A stretch of 64,000 nt of DNA from Verrucomicrobiia bacterium (GTDB lineage Bacteria > Verrucomicrobiota > Verrucomicrobiia > Verrucomicrobiales > DEV007): positions 62,001-126,000 of the forward strand of contig JAUIAH010000010.1 of the NCBI GenBank assembly GCA_030425385.1. Direction: 5' to 3'. This document shows, piece after piece, positions 27,136-35,383 of the stretch (its first letter is position 1; every line of letters begins with the position of its first letter). Made by a program: the position numbers and the translations under genes. The notes below the pieces were generated by a model, which was not told the origin of the DNA, ran no database searches, and saw nothing but the letters and a program-made list of their open reading frames with translations.

Positions 27136-27142
27136 CTCGAGC

Positions 27143-27736
27143 ATGAAGCAATCTCTAGCAAAGCCCTCCACGACTCTCGGCTTCTCCCTAGTGGAAGTCG
27201 TCATTGCCCTAGGGGTGGCGATCACCGTTCTCGTGCCACTCGTCGCCCTCATCGGGAGCGCATCGACGAGCACCGCCCGGGTCCTTACGCAAGATGAAAC
27301 GCTCAAGCTTCAAGGAGCTGTTGAAACGAAACTGGGTCAAACCGAGTTCGAAGAGATTTACCGATGGATCCGTGAGAAACAGCCTTTGTTTGCTTATCTG
27401 TACCGAGCACGAGAAGAGCTTCGCCCAGATGGCACCCCTCTTGCTTCCGACTGGGAGAATGTGACTTCCCTCACACATACCGCATCCATCGCAAGATCTG
27501 TGGACGAAGCAGATGCCATCCATGCCGATCTCCCCTCGCTCGAAGGCAGACTGTATCGAGTGGATCTCACGCTTTCAGACCGAAACTTTGAGAAACTCCT
27601 CCCCGAATCTCCAGCCAAGTATCCGGACCCCACACTGACTTTGGAAGCGACCTACGCTGCGGTCAGGAATAAGGCAAACTACCAGGACAGTGAAATCGAT
27701 ATCCAGTTTCGCCGTGCATTGACGGTGTTCCGTTAG
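27143..27736 (+). CDS. Prepilin-like protein, Verru_Chthon cassette protein B type
   Basis: A 197-residue protein from the ATG at 27143, seven bases after the previous stop. The N-terminal motif LGFSLVEVVIALGVAITVLVP is a prepilin signal, read as LGFSLVEVV plus a hydrophobic helix. The body has no recognisable domain; it includes RAREELRPDGTPLASDW and ends IQFRRALTVFR. Order and size make it the B-type member of the cassette. The next ATG follows the TAG stop after one base, so coupling is likely. Confidence 0.75.
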   Translation: MKQSLAKPSTTLGFSLVEVVIALGVAITVLVPLVALIGSASTSTARVLTQDETLKLQGAVETKLGQTEFEEIYRWIREKQPLFAYLYRAREELRPDGTPLASDWENVTSLTHTASIARSVDEADAIHADLPSLEGRLYRVDLTLSDRNFEKLLPESPAKYPDPTLTLEATYAAVRNKANYQDSEIDIQFRRALTVFR

Positions 27737-27737
27737 G

Positions 27738-28607
27738 ATGAAGAGAACAATTACTCACGGCTTCACACTCATCGAAATCATGGTCGCCGTAGCCGTGTCG
27801 GCAGCGATCATTCTCTTCTCCTCCAGCGTGGCCAACGTGGCTTTGCGTTCTTGGAATAAGGACGGTGGACGGCTTCGTAACAACATTGAAGCTCGAGCCG
27901 TCTTTGACACATTGGCCACCGATTTAAGGACGGCCATCTTTCGACAATCCGAGACAGAATGGCTCCGCGTGACCTACGACAAGGCCGTGGGACGTGCCAC
28001 CACCTATCAGATTCCCCAAACACCTTGGATACGGTTCTTTGTCCCCGCCCTCGACCGCGATGAAACCGCAGGAACGCTCTCTGCCATCTCCTACCGCGTG
28101 GCCTTTGATGATCCCGTCGAGGCAAACGGACCTCATCCTGTATTCGGACTCTACCGTGCCATTACGGATCCCGAGAAAACGCATCTCCAAGCCTTCGGCA
28201 GCCCAGAAACCGTGCAGACTTTCTGGCGAGAGCGCCAAGCATCGACCACGGCTCCAGGAAATCTCGTCGCGAGCAACGTGATCGATTTCGACCTAGTGTT
28301 GTGGTATTGGCCAGAAGAGAACCGGCGATTGGGAACAATTGATTCTAACACTCGCAAGCCAAAGCGGCTTCCCACTGGGACATCGTTGCGAGTTGTGGGC
28401 ATGCATGTCGAAACCGAGCCCGCTGTCCCTGATCTGCGCCATGTCAGTCAACTTTACGCAGCCGACATTGACCTGACCATACTCACTGACAAGGGCTCTC
28501 TTGAGCTAGGGCGAAATCACGCATCTAACAAAGACATCATCCAGCGTCACGGCTATCGTTACGGGGGACGCGTCGAGTTTCTTACCACTGGGGCTTGCCT
28601 ACCATGA
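27738..28607 (+). CDS. Prepilin-like protein, Verru_Chthon cassette protein C type
   Basis: A 289-residue protein with the prepilin motif HGFTLIEIMVAVAVSAAIIL at its start and a long extracytoplasmic part (LRNNIEARAVFDTLATDLR, then WIRFFVPALDRDE). It resembles PulJ/GspJ-type minor pseudopilins in size and in the helix after the signal. The stop overlaps the ATG of the large cassette protein (ATGA). Letter C is assigned from size and position. Confidence 0.75.
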   Translation: MKRTITHGFTLIEIMVAVAVSAAIILFSSSVANVALRSWNKDGGRLRNNIEARAVFDTLATDLRTAIFRQSETEWLRVTYDKAVGRATTYQIPQTPWIRFFVPALDRDETAGTLSAISYRVAFDDPVEANGPHPVFGLYRAITDPEKTHLQAFGSPETVQTFWRERQASTTAPGNLVASNVIDFDLVLWYWPEENRRLGTIDSNTRKPKRLPTGTSLRVVGMHVETEPAVPDLRHVSQLYAADIDLTILTDKGSLELGRNHASNKDIIQRHGYRYGGRVEFLTTGACLP

Positions 28608-31600
28608 GCATTCGAACTTCCCACAGCCAGAGTGAACAAGGCTACGCGCTAATATCGACGATGATGATCCTTTCCATGGCATCGCTCGTCGTGGTGTCAT
28701 TGCTAGCATTAGTCACCCGTGAACTCGCTTCGAGCCGTGTCCATGGACGTCGTGCCGAAGCGAAGGCAAACGCGATCTTTGCGGTGGAAACAGCTCTTGC
28801 ACAACTGCAGAAATACGCCGGTCCCGACCAGCGCATCACGGCACCCGCTGGGATCCTCGACAGCAATCCCAAGACTGAAGACATCGATGGCGTGCAGAAT
28901 CCACACTGGACAGGCGTCTGGCGGACGACCTTGAATGAAGAAGGCGATCCCATCGTGCGCCGCAATGATAGGCGCGGCGGCCTGTTAGACTTCCGCACCA
29001 ACGCTCCCATCAACACGCCGGAGAAGAAGGAGAACAAGGTTCTCACATGGCTCGTGAGCGGGAATGAACTGTATGAGCCCGAAGATCCAGAGTTTCTCAG
29101 TGCACGAAAGACAGAAGTGAGACCAAAGGATTCCGCCACTGATGACGTCGTCGAGGTCGTCGGAACGGGTTCAGTCACGGAAGAGAAGGACCGCGTCTAT
29201 GTCCGCAAGGTCCCCATTCGGGACGATATGTATCGCCGCCCCAAACCAGGAGAAGCACCTTTCGCAGCCGGGCACTATGCCTACTGGGTATCTGACGAAA
29301 GCACTAAAGCAAAGATCAATGTTAGTACCCCATACGAGGACTTCAACGCAGAACCCACCCAAGCGCAGGCAGGTGGTTTCAACACCTTTCTTGCTTCTCA
29401 ATCCGTTTCGACCGAAGTGCTAGAAGACTCCATGGCAGTCAAGCATACGGAGAAGGAGCGCCTTCATTACCCAGAGCAGCTGGATGCCGTGGAACCCGAT
29501 TTCAAACGGAAGCGCAAACAACATTTCCATGACGTCACTACCTATTCCATGGGCGTGCTCGCGGATGTCCGGGAAGGAGGCCTCAAACGCGATCTCTCCG
29601 CGTACTTGTGGGATGAGGATGGTGAGATTGATCACCTGAAATCCAATGGCATCATTGTCAGTCCAGGCATCAGTGATAGCGACAACCTGGTTGGACCGCC
29701 AAATCAAGATGTTGCGGCGCTGCGCGAGATCTCTTGGGGACGCACCTATCATCGCAACGCGGGCCCACGATTTGGACGTCTGCGAGATTGGGCCCGTCTC
29801 AACGAAGATCTATCCTTTAAAAAGAGCGAGATCGAAACGCGCCAGCCCACGCAAGCCGTCGTGGGCGACAAGGACGTCGATTTCTCCTATGACTACACTG
29901 TTAAGAAGATCGCTGATTTCGGCAACCAGACGGAGACCGCCCTAAAGCCTCTCCTCGTCGAAGGCTCCGTCTACTACACCATTAGCTACTACGAGGTCGA
30001 GGGAAGCACGCAGCTGCGATTGCACATCTATCCCCGCGTGGTGATGTGGAATCCCTACGGCGTCACGCTCAAACCTCAAGGCTACGCCTTGTTTCTCGCC
30101 GTGTTAGGCCAACAGAACCTGACGGTAAAGCTAGAGGATGGGAGTGCGGTTCCGTTGAAATACATTCTACCGAACACGTCGCAACCGACGGTCATTGGCG
30201 ATGTCGATCCCACGGAGGGGAATCTGTGTTTCCACCTAGAGCCGATCGAATTCGGTCCCGGCGAGTGTCTCGTCTTCAGTGCCAACCACCGTGGAGCCAA
30301 GGAATATAGTCTTGGAAACATTGGCTCTAACAGATTATCTGCTCAGAAATTCCCAGGAGTGCAGAACTTCTTCCTCGACGACTGCTTCTTTCCTCCAACA
30401 GGGCTGTCCTCCATTCCCAAGGAGTTTCGTTTCGAAGCGAGCTTTGCCGAAGACCATCGCATGATCCTCAAGTCCCTTCCCAAAGGAAGCATCGGCACCT
30501 TCTCGGTAGAGGATATGAAGCGCTTCCCGATGGCGCAGGTCGTCTCGTGCAGTTTCTCAGCAGGCGGTCGAGACTACGCTCATGGAAAGTGGAACAACTC
30601 ACTCGCCTTGCCAATCACTCAGAGCCAGACGCAGTCACCGCACTATAAGACGCGGGATGGTTATCGTTTGCGATGGTTTCGGGAAACCGGGGGCAACCTT
30701 GGCTATTGGTCTCCGGAACGTCACATGGAGAGCGCTCCGATCGCGAATTACAATCTGCACGCAACGATCAGTCTTCGCACCCCCTGGGAGAACTTGGCTC
30801 ACCGGCCGGGTGCCGGATTTGAACTATTCACCGTCTACACGCGCGATGTCTGGGACAATGATGTCGAGTGGTCGAACCTCAGTCCGATTCCCTTACGCCA
30901 AGGCAAATGGGGAGGCAACCCGTTCGCTTCACCACAAGATTGGGCAGCCGAACGCTATATCCTATTCGATGTACCACGGAAAGAGACCGGTGTGCTTTCC
31001 CTAGCACAATTTCAGCACGCCAAGCTCTCAGAGTACATGTGGCACCCGTCACTAGCCATCGGCAATTCCTTTTCCGACCCCCGAGCGCCTCTCATTCAAA
31101 CCTCCCACAAATACGATCGATCCTTTGGTGGTTGGAATGCGAAGAATTACCTCAACGACGAATATCATGCACGCCTCTTCCGCAGCATGATGATGGAACT
31201 CACGGAAGACATTCTTGTCTTCGATCTGAGCTACGAAGTGAATCACTCCCTTTGGGATAGCTTCTTCCTTTCGTCAGGTTCGCCCGAAGACAAACGCCTG
31301 TTCGCACGCGACTACCTCCAGGAACCGTTGCCAAACGCGCGCATGCGTCTGAACGGATTCCGTGGATTTGAGCACCTGGAGGAAGACTTGTTAGACTACC
31401 ATCGGTCGGCAAGTCGACTCCTTGTAGACGGCGCATTCAACGTACACTCGACTAGCGTCGACGCGTGGAAGGCCATCCTCGCGGGAAACCGGGAGCGCCT
31501 CTTTGCCGGCAACACCCATGCCGCACAAACGCCCTTTCCGCGTATGCTCGCACCCGACCAGGCAGTGGTCGAACCTGGCCGTGACGACAGCGAATCCGAA

Positions 31601-32176
31601 GCCACTTGGTTAGGCTACCGTGCTCTAACAGATCTGGAACTCGACGAGCTCGCACGTGAGATTGTGGAAGAGGTCAAAGTGCGGGCCCCCTTCTTCTCTC
31701 TCGCCGACTTCATCAATCGCCGCCTTACTCTCCACGATGATACGGGCAAGAAGGGTACGCTCCAGGCAGCCATTGATCGCACTCGAATCAATGAAGCTTA
31801 CGAAGACTACGAGATCGACCAGCGCCCTATCGAATCGAAGAAAGAACTACACCGACTCTTACAACAGCACAAGCCGGAACACAAAGCAGCAGGTGCTCCT
31901 GGTTACCTCATGCAAGGCGATCTGTTGATCCCGATGGGCCCGTTCCTTTCCCCCCGCTCAGATACCTTCAAGATCCGTGCTTACGGAGACGCCGTTGATC
32001 CCGATGGCAAGGTCGAAGCGCGCGCCTGGTGCGAAGCGATCGTCCAGCGTACTCCTGAACCCGTCGAGCCCGACGAAACTGGATTGAATCCCATTGTGAA
32101 GAAAGACAAACGCCTCGACTTCGGTCGACGTTTCAAGATCGTTGCTTTGCGCTGGCTCAAACGTGACGAAATTTGA
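28604..32176 (+). CDS. Large prepilin-like protein, Verru_Chthon cassette protein A type
   Basis: A protein of about 1,190 residues from the ATG that overlaps the previous stop; a TTG three codons earlier is in frame but less likely. The N-terminus has a PilX/GspK-like segment, QGYALISTMMILSMASLVVV, followed by a helix with SSRVHGRRAEAKANAIFAVE. Thus a very large protein appears to be processed and inserted like a minor pilin. The body lists many Trp/Tyr-rich stretches (SYLWDEDG-like, YWVSDESTKAKINV). Size, N-terminus and neighbours match Verru_Chthon protein A. No assembly ATPase or prepilin peptidase is nearby. Confidence 0.85.
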   Translation: MSIRTSHSQSEQGYALISTMMILSMASLVVVSLLALVTRELASSRVHGRRAEAKANAIFAVETALAQLQKYAGPDQRITAPAGILDSNPKTEDIDGVQNPHWTGVWRTTLNEEGDPIVRRNDRRGGLLDFRTNAPINTPEKKENKVLTWLVSGNELYEPEDPEFLSARKTEVRPKDSATDDVVEVVGTGSVTEEKDRVYVRKVPIRDDMYRRPKPGEAPFAAGHYAYWVSDESTKAKINVSTPYEDFNAEPTQAQAGGFNTFLASQSVSTEVLEDSMAVKHTEKERLHYPEQLDAVEPDFKRKRKQHFHDVTTYSMGVLADVREGGLKRDLSAYLWDEDGEIDHLKSNGIIVSPGISDSDNLVGPPNQDVAALREISWGRTYHRNAGPRFGRLRDWARLNEDLSFKKSEIETRQPTQAVVGDKDVDFSYDYTVKKIADFGNQTETALKPLLVEGSVYYTISYYEVEGSTQLRLHIYPRVVMWNPYGVTLKPQGYALFLAVLGQQNLTVKLEDGSAVPLKYILPNTSQPTVIGDVDPTEGNLCFHLEPIEFGPGECLVFSANHRGAKEYSLGNIGSNRLSAQKFPGVQNFFLDDCFFPPTGLSSIPKEFRFEASFAEDHRMILKSLPKGSIGTFSVEDMKRFPMAQVVSCSFSAGGRDYAHGKWNNSLALPITQSQTQSPHYKTRDGYRLRWFRETGGNLGYWSPERHMESAPIANYNLHATISLRTPWENLAHRPGAGFELFTVYTRDVWDNDVEWSNLSPIPLRQGKWGGNPFASPQDWAAERYILFDVPRKETGVLSLAQFQHAKLSEYMWHPSLAIGNSFSDPRAPLIQTSHKYDRSFGGWNAKNYLNDEYHARLFRSMMMELTEDILVFDLSYEVNHSLWDSFFLSSGSPEDKRLFARDYLQEPLPNARMRLNGFRGFEHLEEDLLDYHRSASRLLVDGAFNVHSTSVDAWKAILAGNRERLFAGNTHAAQTPFPRMLAPDQAVVEPGRDDSESEATWLGYRALTDLELDELAREIVEEVKVRAPFFSLADFINRRLTLHDDTGKKGTLQAAIDRTRINEAYEDYEIDQRPIESKKELHRLLQQHKPEHKAAGAPGYLMQGDLLIPMGPFLSPRSDTFKIRAYGDAVDPDGKVEARAWCEAIVQRTPEPVEPDETGLNPIVKKDKRLDFGRRFKIVALRWLKRDEI

Positions 32177-32179
32177 CGG

Positions 32180-32923
32180 GTGAAGCTCCAGACAACTGTA
32201 TTAGCCTTTTCCATCGGGATAGTGGTCAGTCTCCATGCCCAGAAACCAACGGAGACGATCAGTCTCCGCGTCCTTGCCACGGGACAACCCCCGACGACTG
32301 AGATCGAGGTCCGAGGCAACGAAGGATCCGTTGAGAAGGAAGTCGATCCTGATCTCCTTCCGCCCCGAGAACTCTTCGTCAAAGACGGAAACGAATACCA
32401 TTCATTACGCATCTCCCTTGGCGTTCTCAGCAGAGCAGAGAGTTGCAAGCGTATCGGCAAAGGGATCACCCTTTATCAACAAGCTGGCGGCACGCCGCAG
32501 AAACCCGCCTATCGTGCGTGGGCCCAAGTCACCGTGCCTCCAGCGGCAACATCGGGAACGTTGCTCATGCATCAAGCGCCCAAGCAGAACGACTGGAAGA
32601 AGCCGGTATTAAAGTTTCTGCCTGATGATGAACAGATCTTTCCTAACGGATCCATCCGTATCGTAAACACCTCTGCACTCACCATCCAAGCCACTCTTGG
32701 AAAGGAGAAGGCAACGCTCTCACCTGGCGCTACCACTGTTGTGAAGGGACTTTCCACTGATGAGCCCGTGCGTTATGCCATTTCTGCCAAAGTGAAAGGC
32801 AAGGGCATGAAGATTGCCAACAGCGCGCTTCCGTTAGACTCTCGTGCCACTTTGGCCATCGTCCCGCAGTCGAAGGCCAATTCCAAACGTCCTGTGCGCG
32901 TGTCTGTGTTTCGCGACGAATGA
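32180..32923 (+). CDS. Exported hypothetical protein at the end of the Verru_Chthon cassette
   Basis: A 247-residue protein with a GTG start three bases after the stop of the large cassette protein. It has a signal peptide (TTVLAFSIGIVVSLHAQ) and then beta-rich sequence with LRVLATGQPPTTEIEVRG, YRAWAQVTVPPAATSG and FPNGSIRIVNTSALTIQATL. I do not recognise a named family. The tight spacing says it is made together with the prepilin-like proteins, so it may be a fifth cassette component acting in the periplasm; this is inference. Confidence 0.7.
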   Translation: MKLQTTVLAFSIGIVVSLHAQKPTETISLRVLATGQPPTTEIEVRGNEGSVEKEVDPDLLPPRELFVKDGNEYHSLRISLGVLSRAESCKRIGKGITLYQQAGGTPQKPAYRAWAQVTVPPAATSGTLLMHQAPKQNDWKKPVLKFLPDDEQIFPNGSIRIVNTSALTIQATLGKEKATLSPGATTVVKGLSTDEPVRYAISAKVKGKGMKIANSALPLDSRATLAIVPQSKANSKRPVRVSVFRDE

Positions 32924-33013
32924 TAGAGTGCTAGACTGTCTGTCACCTTGACAATATCGTGACCGAACAGGGGTCCAGCAAGCGAGGCTATTGGGATCTC
33001 ATGATGAGTAGTG

Positions 33014-34924
33014 ATGCCTGTTGGTAACCCATTCCCCTCCCTCATCATGCCACTGGCGGTCCTCTTGGCCAGCATCTTGGCAGTTTCGGTGGTGTGGGCT
33101 GTCTTCTCGAATCGCGATCGGGTGAAGTCTCAGGCTGAGCTGGTCCAACGGCTTCCTGCGGAGCGCGATGACCACTATGCGTCTTCGAATAAATGTCAGT
33201 CTTGCCACCCGGGAGAATACCATTCGTGGCACCAGACCTACCATCGCACCATGACGCAGCCAGCCACGCCTGAATCCGTGCTCGGTGAGTTCGACGGCAC
33301 CACGGTCGAATCCGAAGGCCTCGCCTATCGGGTCTACCGGAAAGAGGATGAATTCTGGGCAGAGATGCCGGATCCTGAGGAAATGATGTACGTCGTGCAG
33401 GGCGGCAAACCGACCCCGCTTGAAGAAATCCCGCGAGTGCACCGGCGGGTAGTCATGACCACAGGCTCGCATCATTATCAAACCTACTGGGTCACCGGTG
33501 ATCCCAAGTATGGCAATCTCCTTCAGACCCTACCACTGATCTATTTGATTAAAGACAAGCAATGGATCCCGCGTGAAGAAGGCTTCATGCGGGCACCTGA
33601 CTCCAAACGAATGATCACGCAGTGGAATAACCACTGCATCAATTGCCACAGCACGGGAGGCAATCCCGGGTTGCTGACGACCACGAAAGAGGGCCGTTTC
33701 AACACGCAAGCGGCTGAACTTGGCATTTCGTGCGAAGCCTGTCACGGCCCTGCAGAAGAACACATTCGCGCCAATCAGAACCCTCTCCGCCGTTATGGGC
33801 TGCATCATTCGAGCACTCATGATGACACCATCGTCAATCCAGCCAAGCTCGACCACAAACGCTCCAGTCAAGTTTGCGGACAATGTCATGGTGTCTACAT
33901 TCGACAAGGGGATCAAGGCATGACCTATGCCTCGGAAGGCGTACAGTATGAAGCGGGCGATGATTTGCATGCCTTGCGCTACTATATCACTTTCCCAAAT
34001 CAAGCTTCTGAGAAAGAGCGCTGGGAAGATTTCAAACGAAACCCGAAATTCTTTCGTGAGCGCTGGTGGGATGACGGGACCATTCTCGCAGCTGGCCGAG
34101 AATACACGGCCATGTCGGATGCTGCCTGTTTCACCAAGGGTGAGATGTCCTGTCTTTCGTGTCACTCCATGCATCACAGCGATCCTAACGATCAACTCAC
34201 CCCTGAAGGGGCCACATCAGCGTCATGCACCAGCTGCCATACCCAGCCTGAATACAACGAGGCCATCCAGGACCACACCTTCCACGCACCCGCATCCACT
34301 GGGAGCAATTGCCTCAACTGTCACATGCCGCACACGAGTTACGCTCTCTTCAGCGCGATTCGGAGCCATTCCATCCGATCACCCAACGTGTCCTCCAGTG
34401 CCAACCATGGCGTGCCCAACGCCTGCAACCTCTGTCACTTGGACAAAACCCTCGCCTGGACTCAGAAGCATCTCACTGAGAATTACGGGCACGAGCCTGT
34501 ATCGCTCTCACAGGAACACCAAACCACTTCTGCCGCACTGCTCTGGCTGCTTAAGGGCCACGCCGCCCAGCGCGTCATCGTCGCGTGGCATGTCGGATGG
34601 TCCGCGGCTCAAGGTGCCTCGGGAAGTGGCTGGCTAGCGCCGTTTCAAGCGGAACTGCTCAAGGATCCCTACGGAGTGGTCCGCTATGTCGCCCACCGCA
34701 GCCTGCTCACTCTTCCGGGCTTTGAGGAATTTGATTACGACTTCCTCGCCGATGATGCGGAACGGCAAGCCAAGACCGCCGAAGCCATCCGGCGATGGCA
34801 TGCCGAAGACAGCGAGCGGCACGGCAAGGCCATTCTACTAGATCGAGAGAAGGAACTCGACGTGGGAGAGGTGGCTCGCCTCCTGCGGAATCGCGACGAC
34901 CGGCCGGTCGATATCAAGGAATAA
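33014..34924 (+). CDS. Membrane-anchored octaheme c-type cytochrome with C-terminal helical repeats
   Basis: A 636-residue protein (the ATG at 33014 follows an in-frame GTG). One N-terminal membrane anchor (residues ~12-31) leads into a region with eight CxxCH heme sites: CQSCH, CINCH, CEACH, CGQCH, CLSCH, CTSCH, CLNCH and CNLCH. Spacing and the motif NCHMPHTSYAL fit multiheme cytochromes related to cytochrome c554. The last ~150 residues carry no heme site and look like HEAT-type helices (DPYGVVRYVAHRSLLTLPGF). The role is electron transfer on the outer face of the inner membrane; donor and acceptor are unknown. A small membrane protein starts four bases after the stop. Confidence 0.9.
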   Translation: MPVGNPFPSLIMPLAVLLASILAVSVVWAVFSNRDRVKSQAELVQRLPAERDDHYASSNKCQSCHPGEYHSWHQTYHRTMTQPATPESVLGEFDGTTVESEGLAYRVYRKEDEFWAEMPDPEEMMYVVQGGKPTPLEEIPRVHRRVVMTTGSHHYQTYWVTGDPKYGNLLQTLPLIYLIKDKQWIPREEGFMRAPDSKRMITQWNNHCINCHSTGGNPGLLTTTKEGRFNTQAAELGISCEACHGPAEEHIRANQNPLRRYGLHHSSTHDDTIVNPAKLDHKRSSQVCGQCHGVYIRQGDQGMTYASEGVQYEAGDDLHALRYYITFPNQASEKERWEDFKRNPKFFRERWWDDGTILAAGREYTAMSDAACFTKGEMSCLSCHSMHHSDPNDQLTPEGATSASCTSCHTQPEYNEAIQDHTFHAPASTGSNCLNCHMPHTSYALFSAIRSHSIRSPNVSSSANHGVPNACNLCHLDKTLAWTQKHLTENYGHEPVSLSQEHQTTSAALLWLLKGHAAQRVIVAWHVGWSAAQGASGSGWLAPFQAELLKDPYGVVRYVAHRSLLTLPGFEEFDYDFLADDAERQAKTAEAIRRWHAEDSERHGKAILLDREKELDVGEVARLLRNRDDRPVDIKE

Positions 34925-34928
34925 GCAC

Positions 34929-35366
34929 ATGGGCAAGAAGACGAAAGAAGGGCCAGAGTCTAACGTCCTTGAAAGGCGTCACCTCATCATCGGGTGGTCG
35001 GGGCTTCTCATCTTCCTCAGCTTAGGGATCCTGTTAGAAATCCTCCATGGACTTAAACTAGATCTCTACCTCGACGTGCGCAACAGCACTCGGCGCCTCA
35101 TGTGGACCCTGGCACACGCTCACGGCACCCTCTTTTCACTCGTCCACATAGCCTTTGCCGTCACGGCCACTCACCTCGACAACAAGCGGCTCATACTCGC
35201 CTCGCGTTGTTTCACCTGGTCCCTCGTGGTGTTTCCGATGGGATTTCTGTTAGGTGGACTATGGCTTCACGGAGGCGACCCCGGACTTGGCATCTTGCTC
35301 GTCCCCGTGGGTGCCATCCTCATGCTGATAGCAGTGGCCAGCACGCTGCGCGAGTTGAGGCAATGA
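34929..35366 (+). CDS. Small four-helix membrane protein paired with the octaheme cytochrome
   Basis: A 145-residue protein with four hydrophobic segments (LIIGWSGLLIFLSLGILLEI, a central LAHAHGTLFSLVHIAFAVTA, FTWSLVVFPMGFLLGGLWL and ILLVPVGAILMLIAVAST). The second helix has three histidines (AHAHGTLFSLVH), which would allow heme b binding and a quinone-to-cytochrome link, but this is a guess from position and residues. It starts 4 bp after the cytochrome stop, so co-expression is very likely. It converges with the giant minus-strand cluster (17 bp gap). Confidence 0.75.
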   Translation: MGKKTKEGPESNVLERRHLIIGWSGLLIFLSLGILLEILHGLKLDLYLDVRNSTRRLMWTLAHAHGTLFSLVHIAFAVTATHLDNKRLILASRCFTWSLVVFPMGFLLGGLWLHGGDPGLGILLVPVGAILMLIAVASTLRELRQ

Positions 35367-35383
35367 ATGACTGAAATGCCGAC

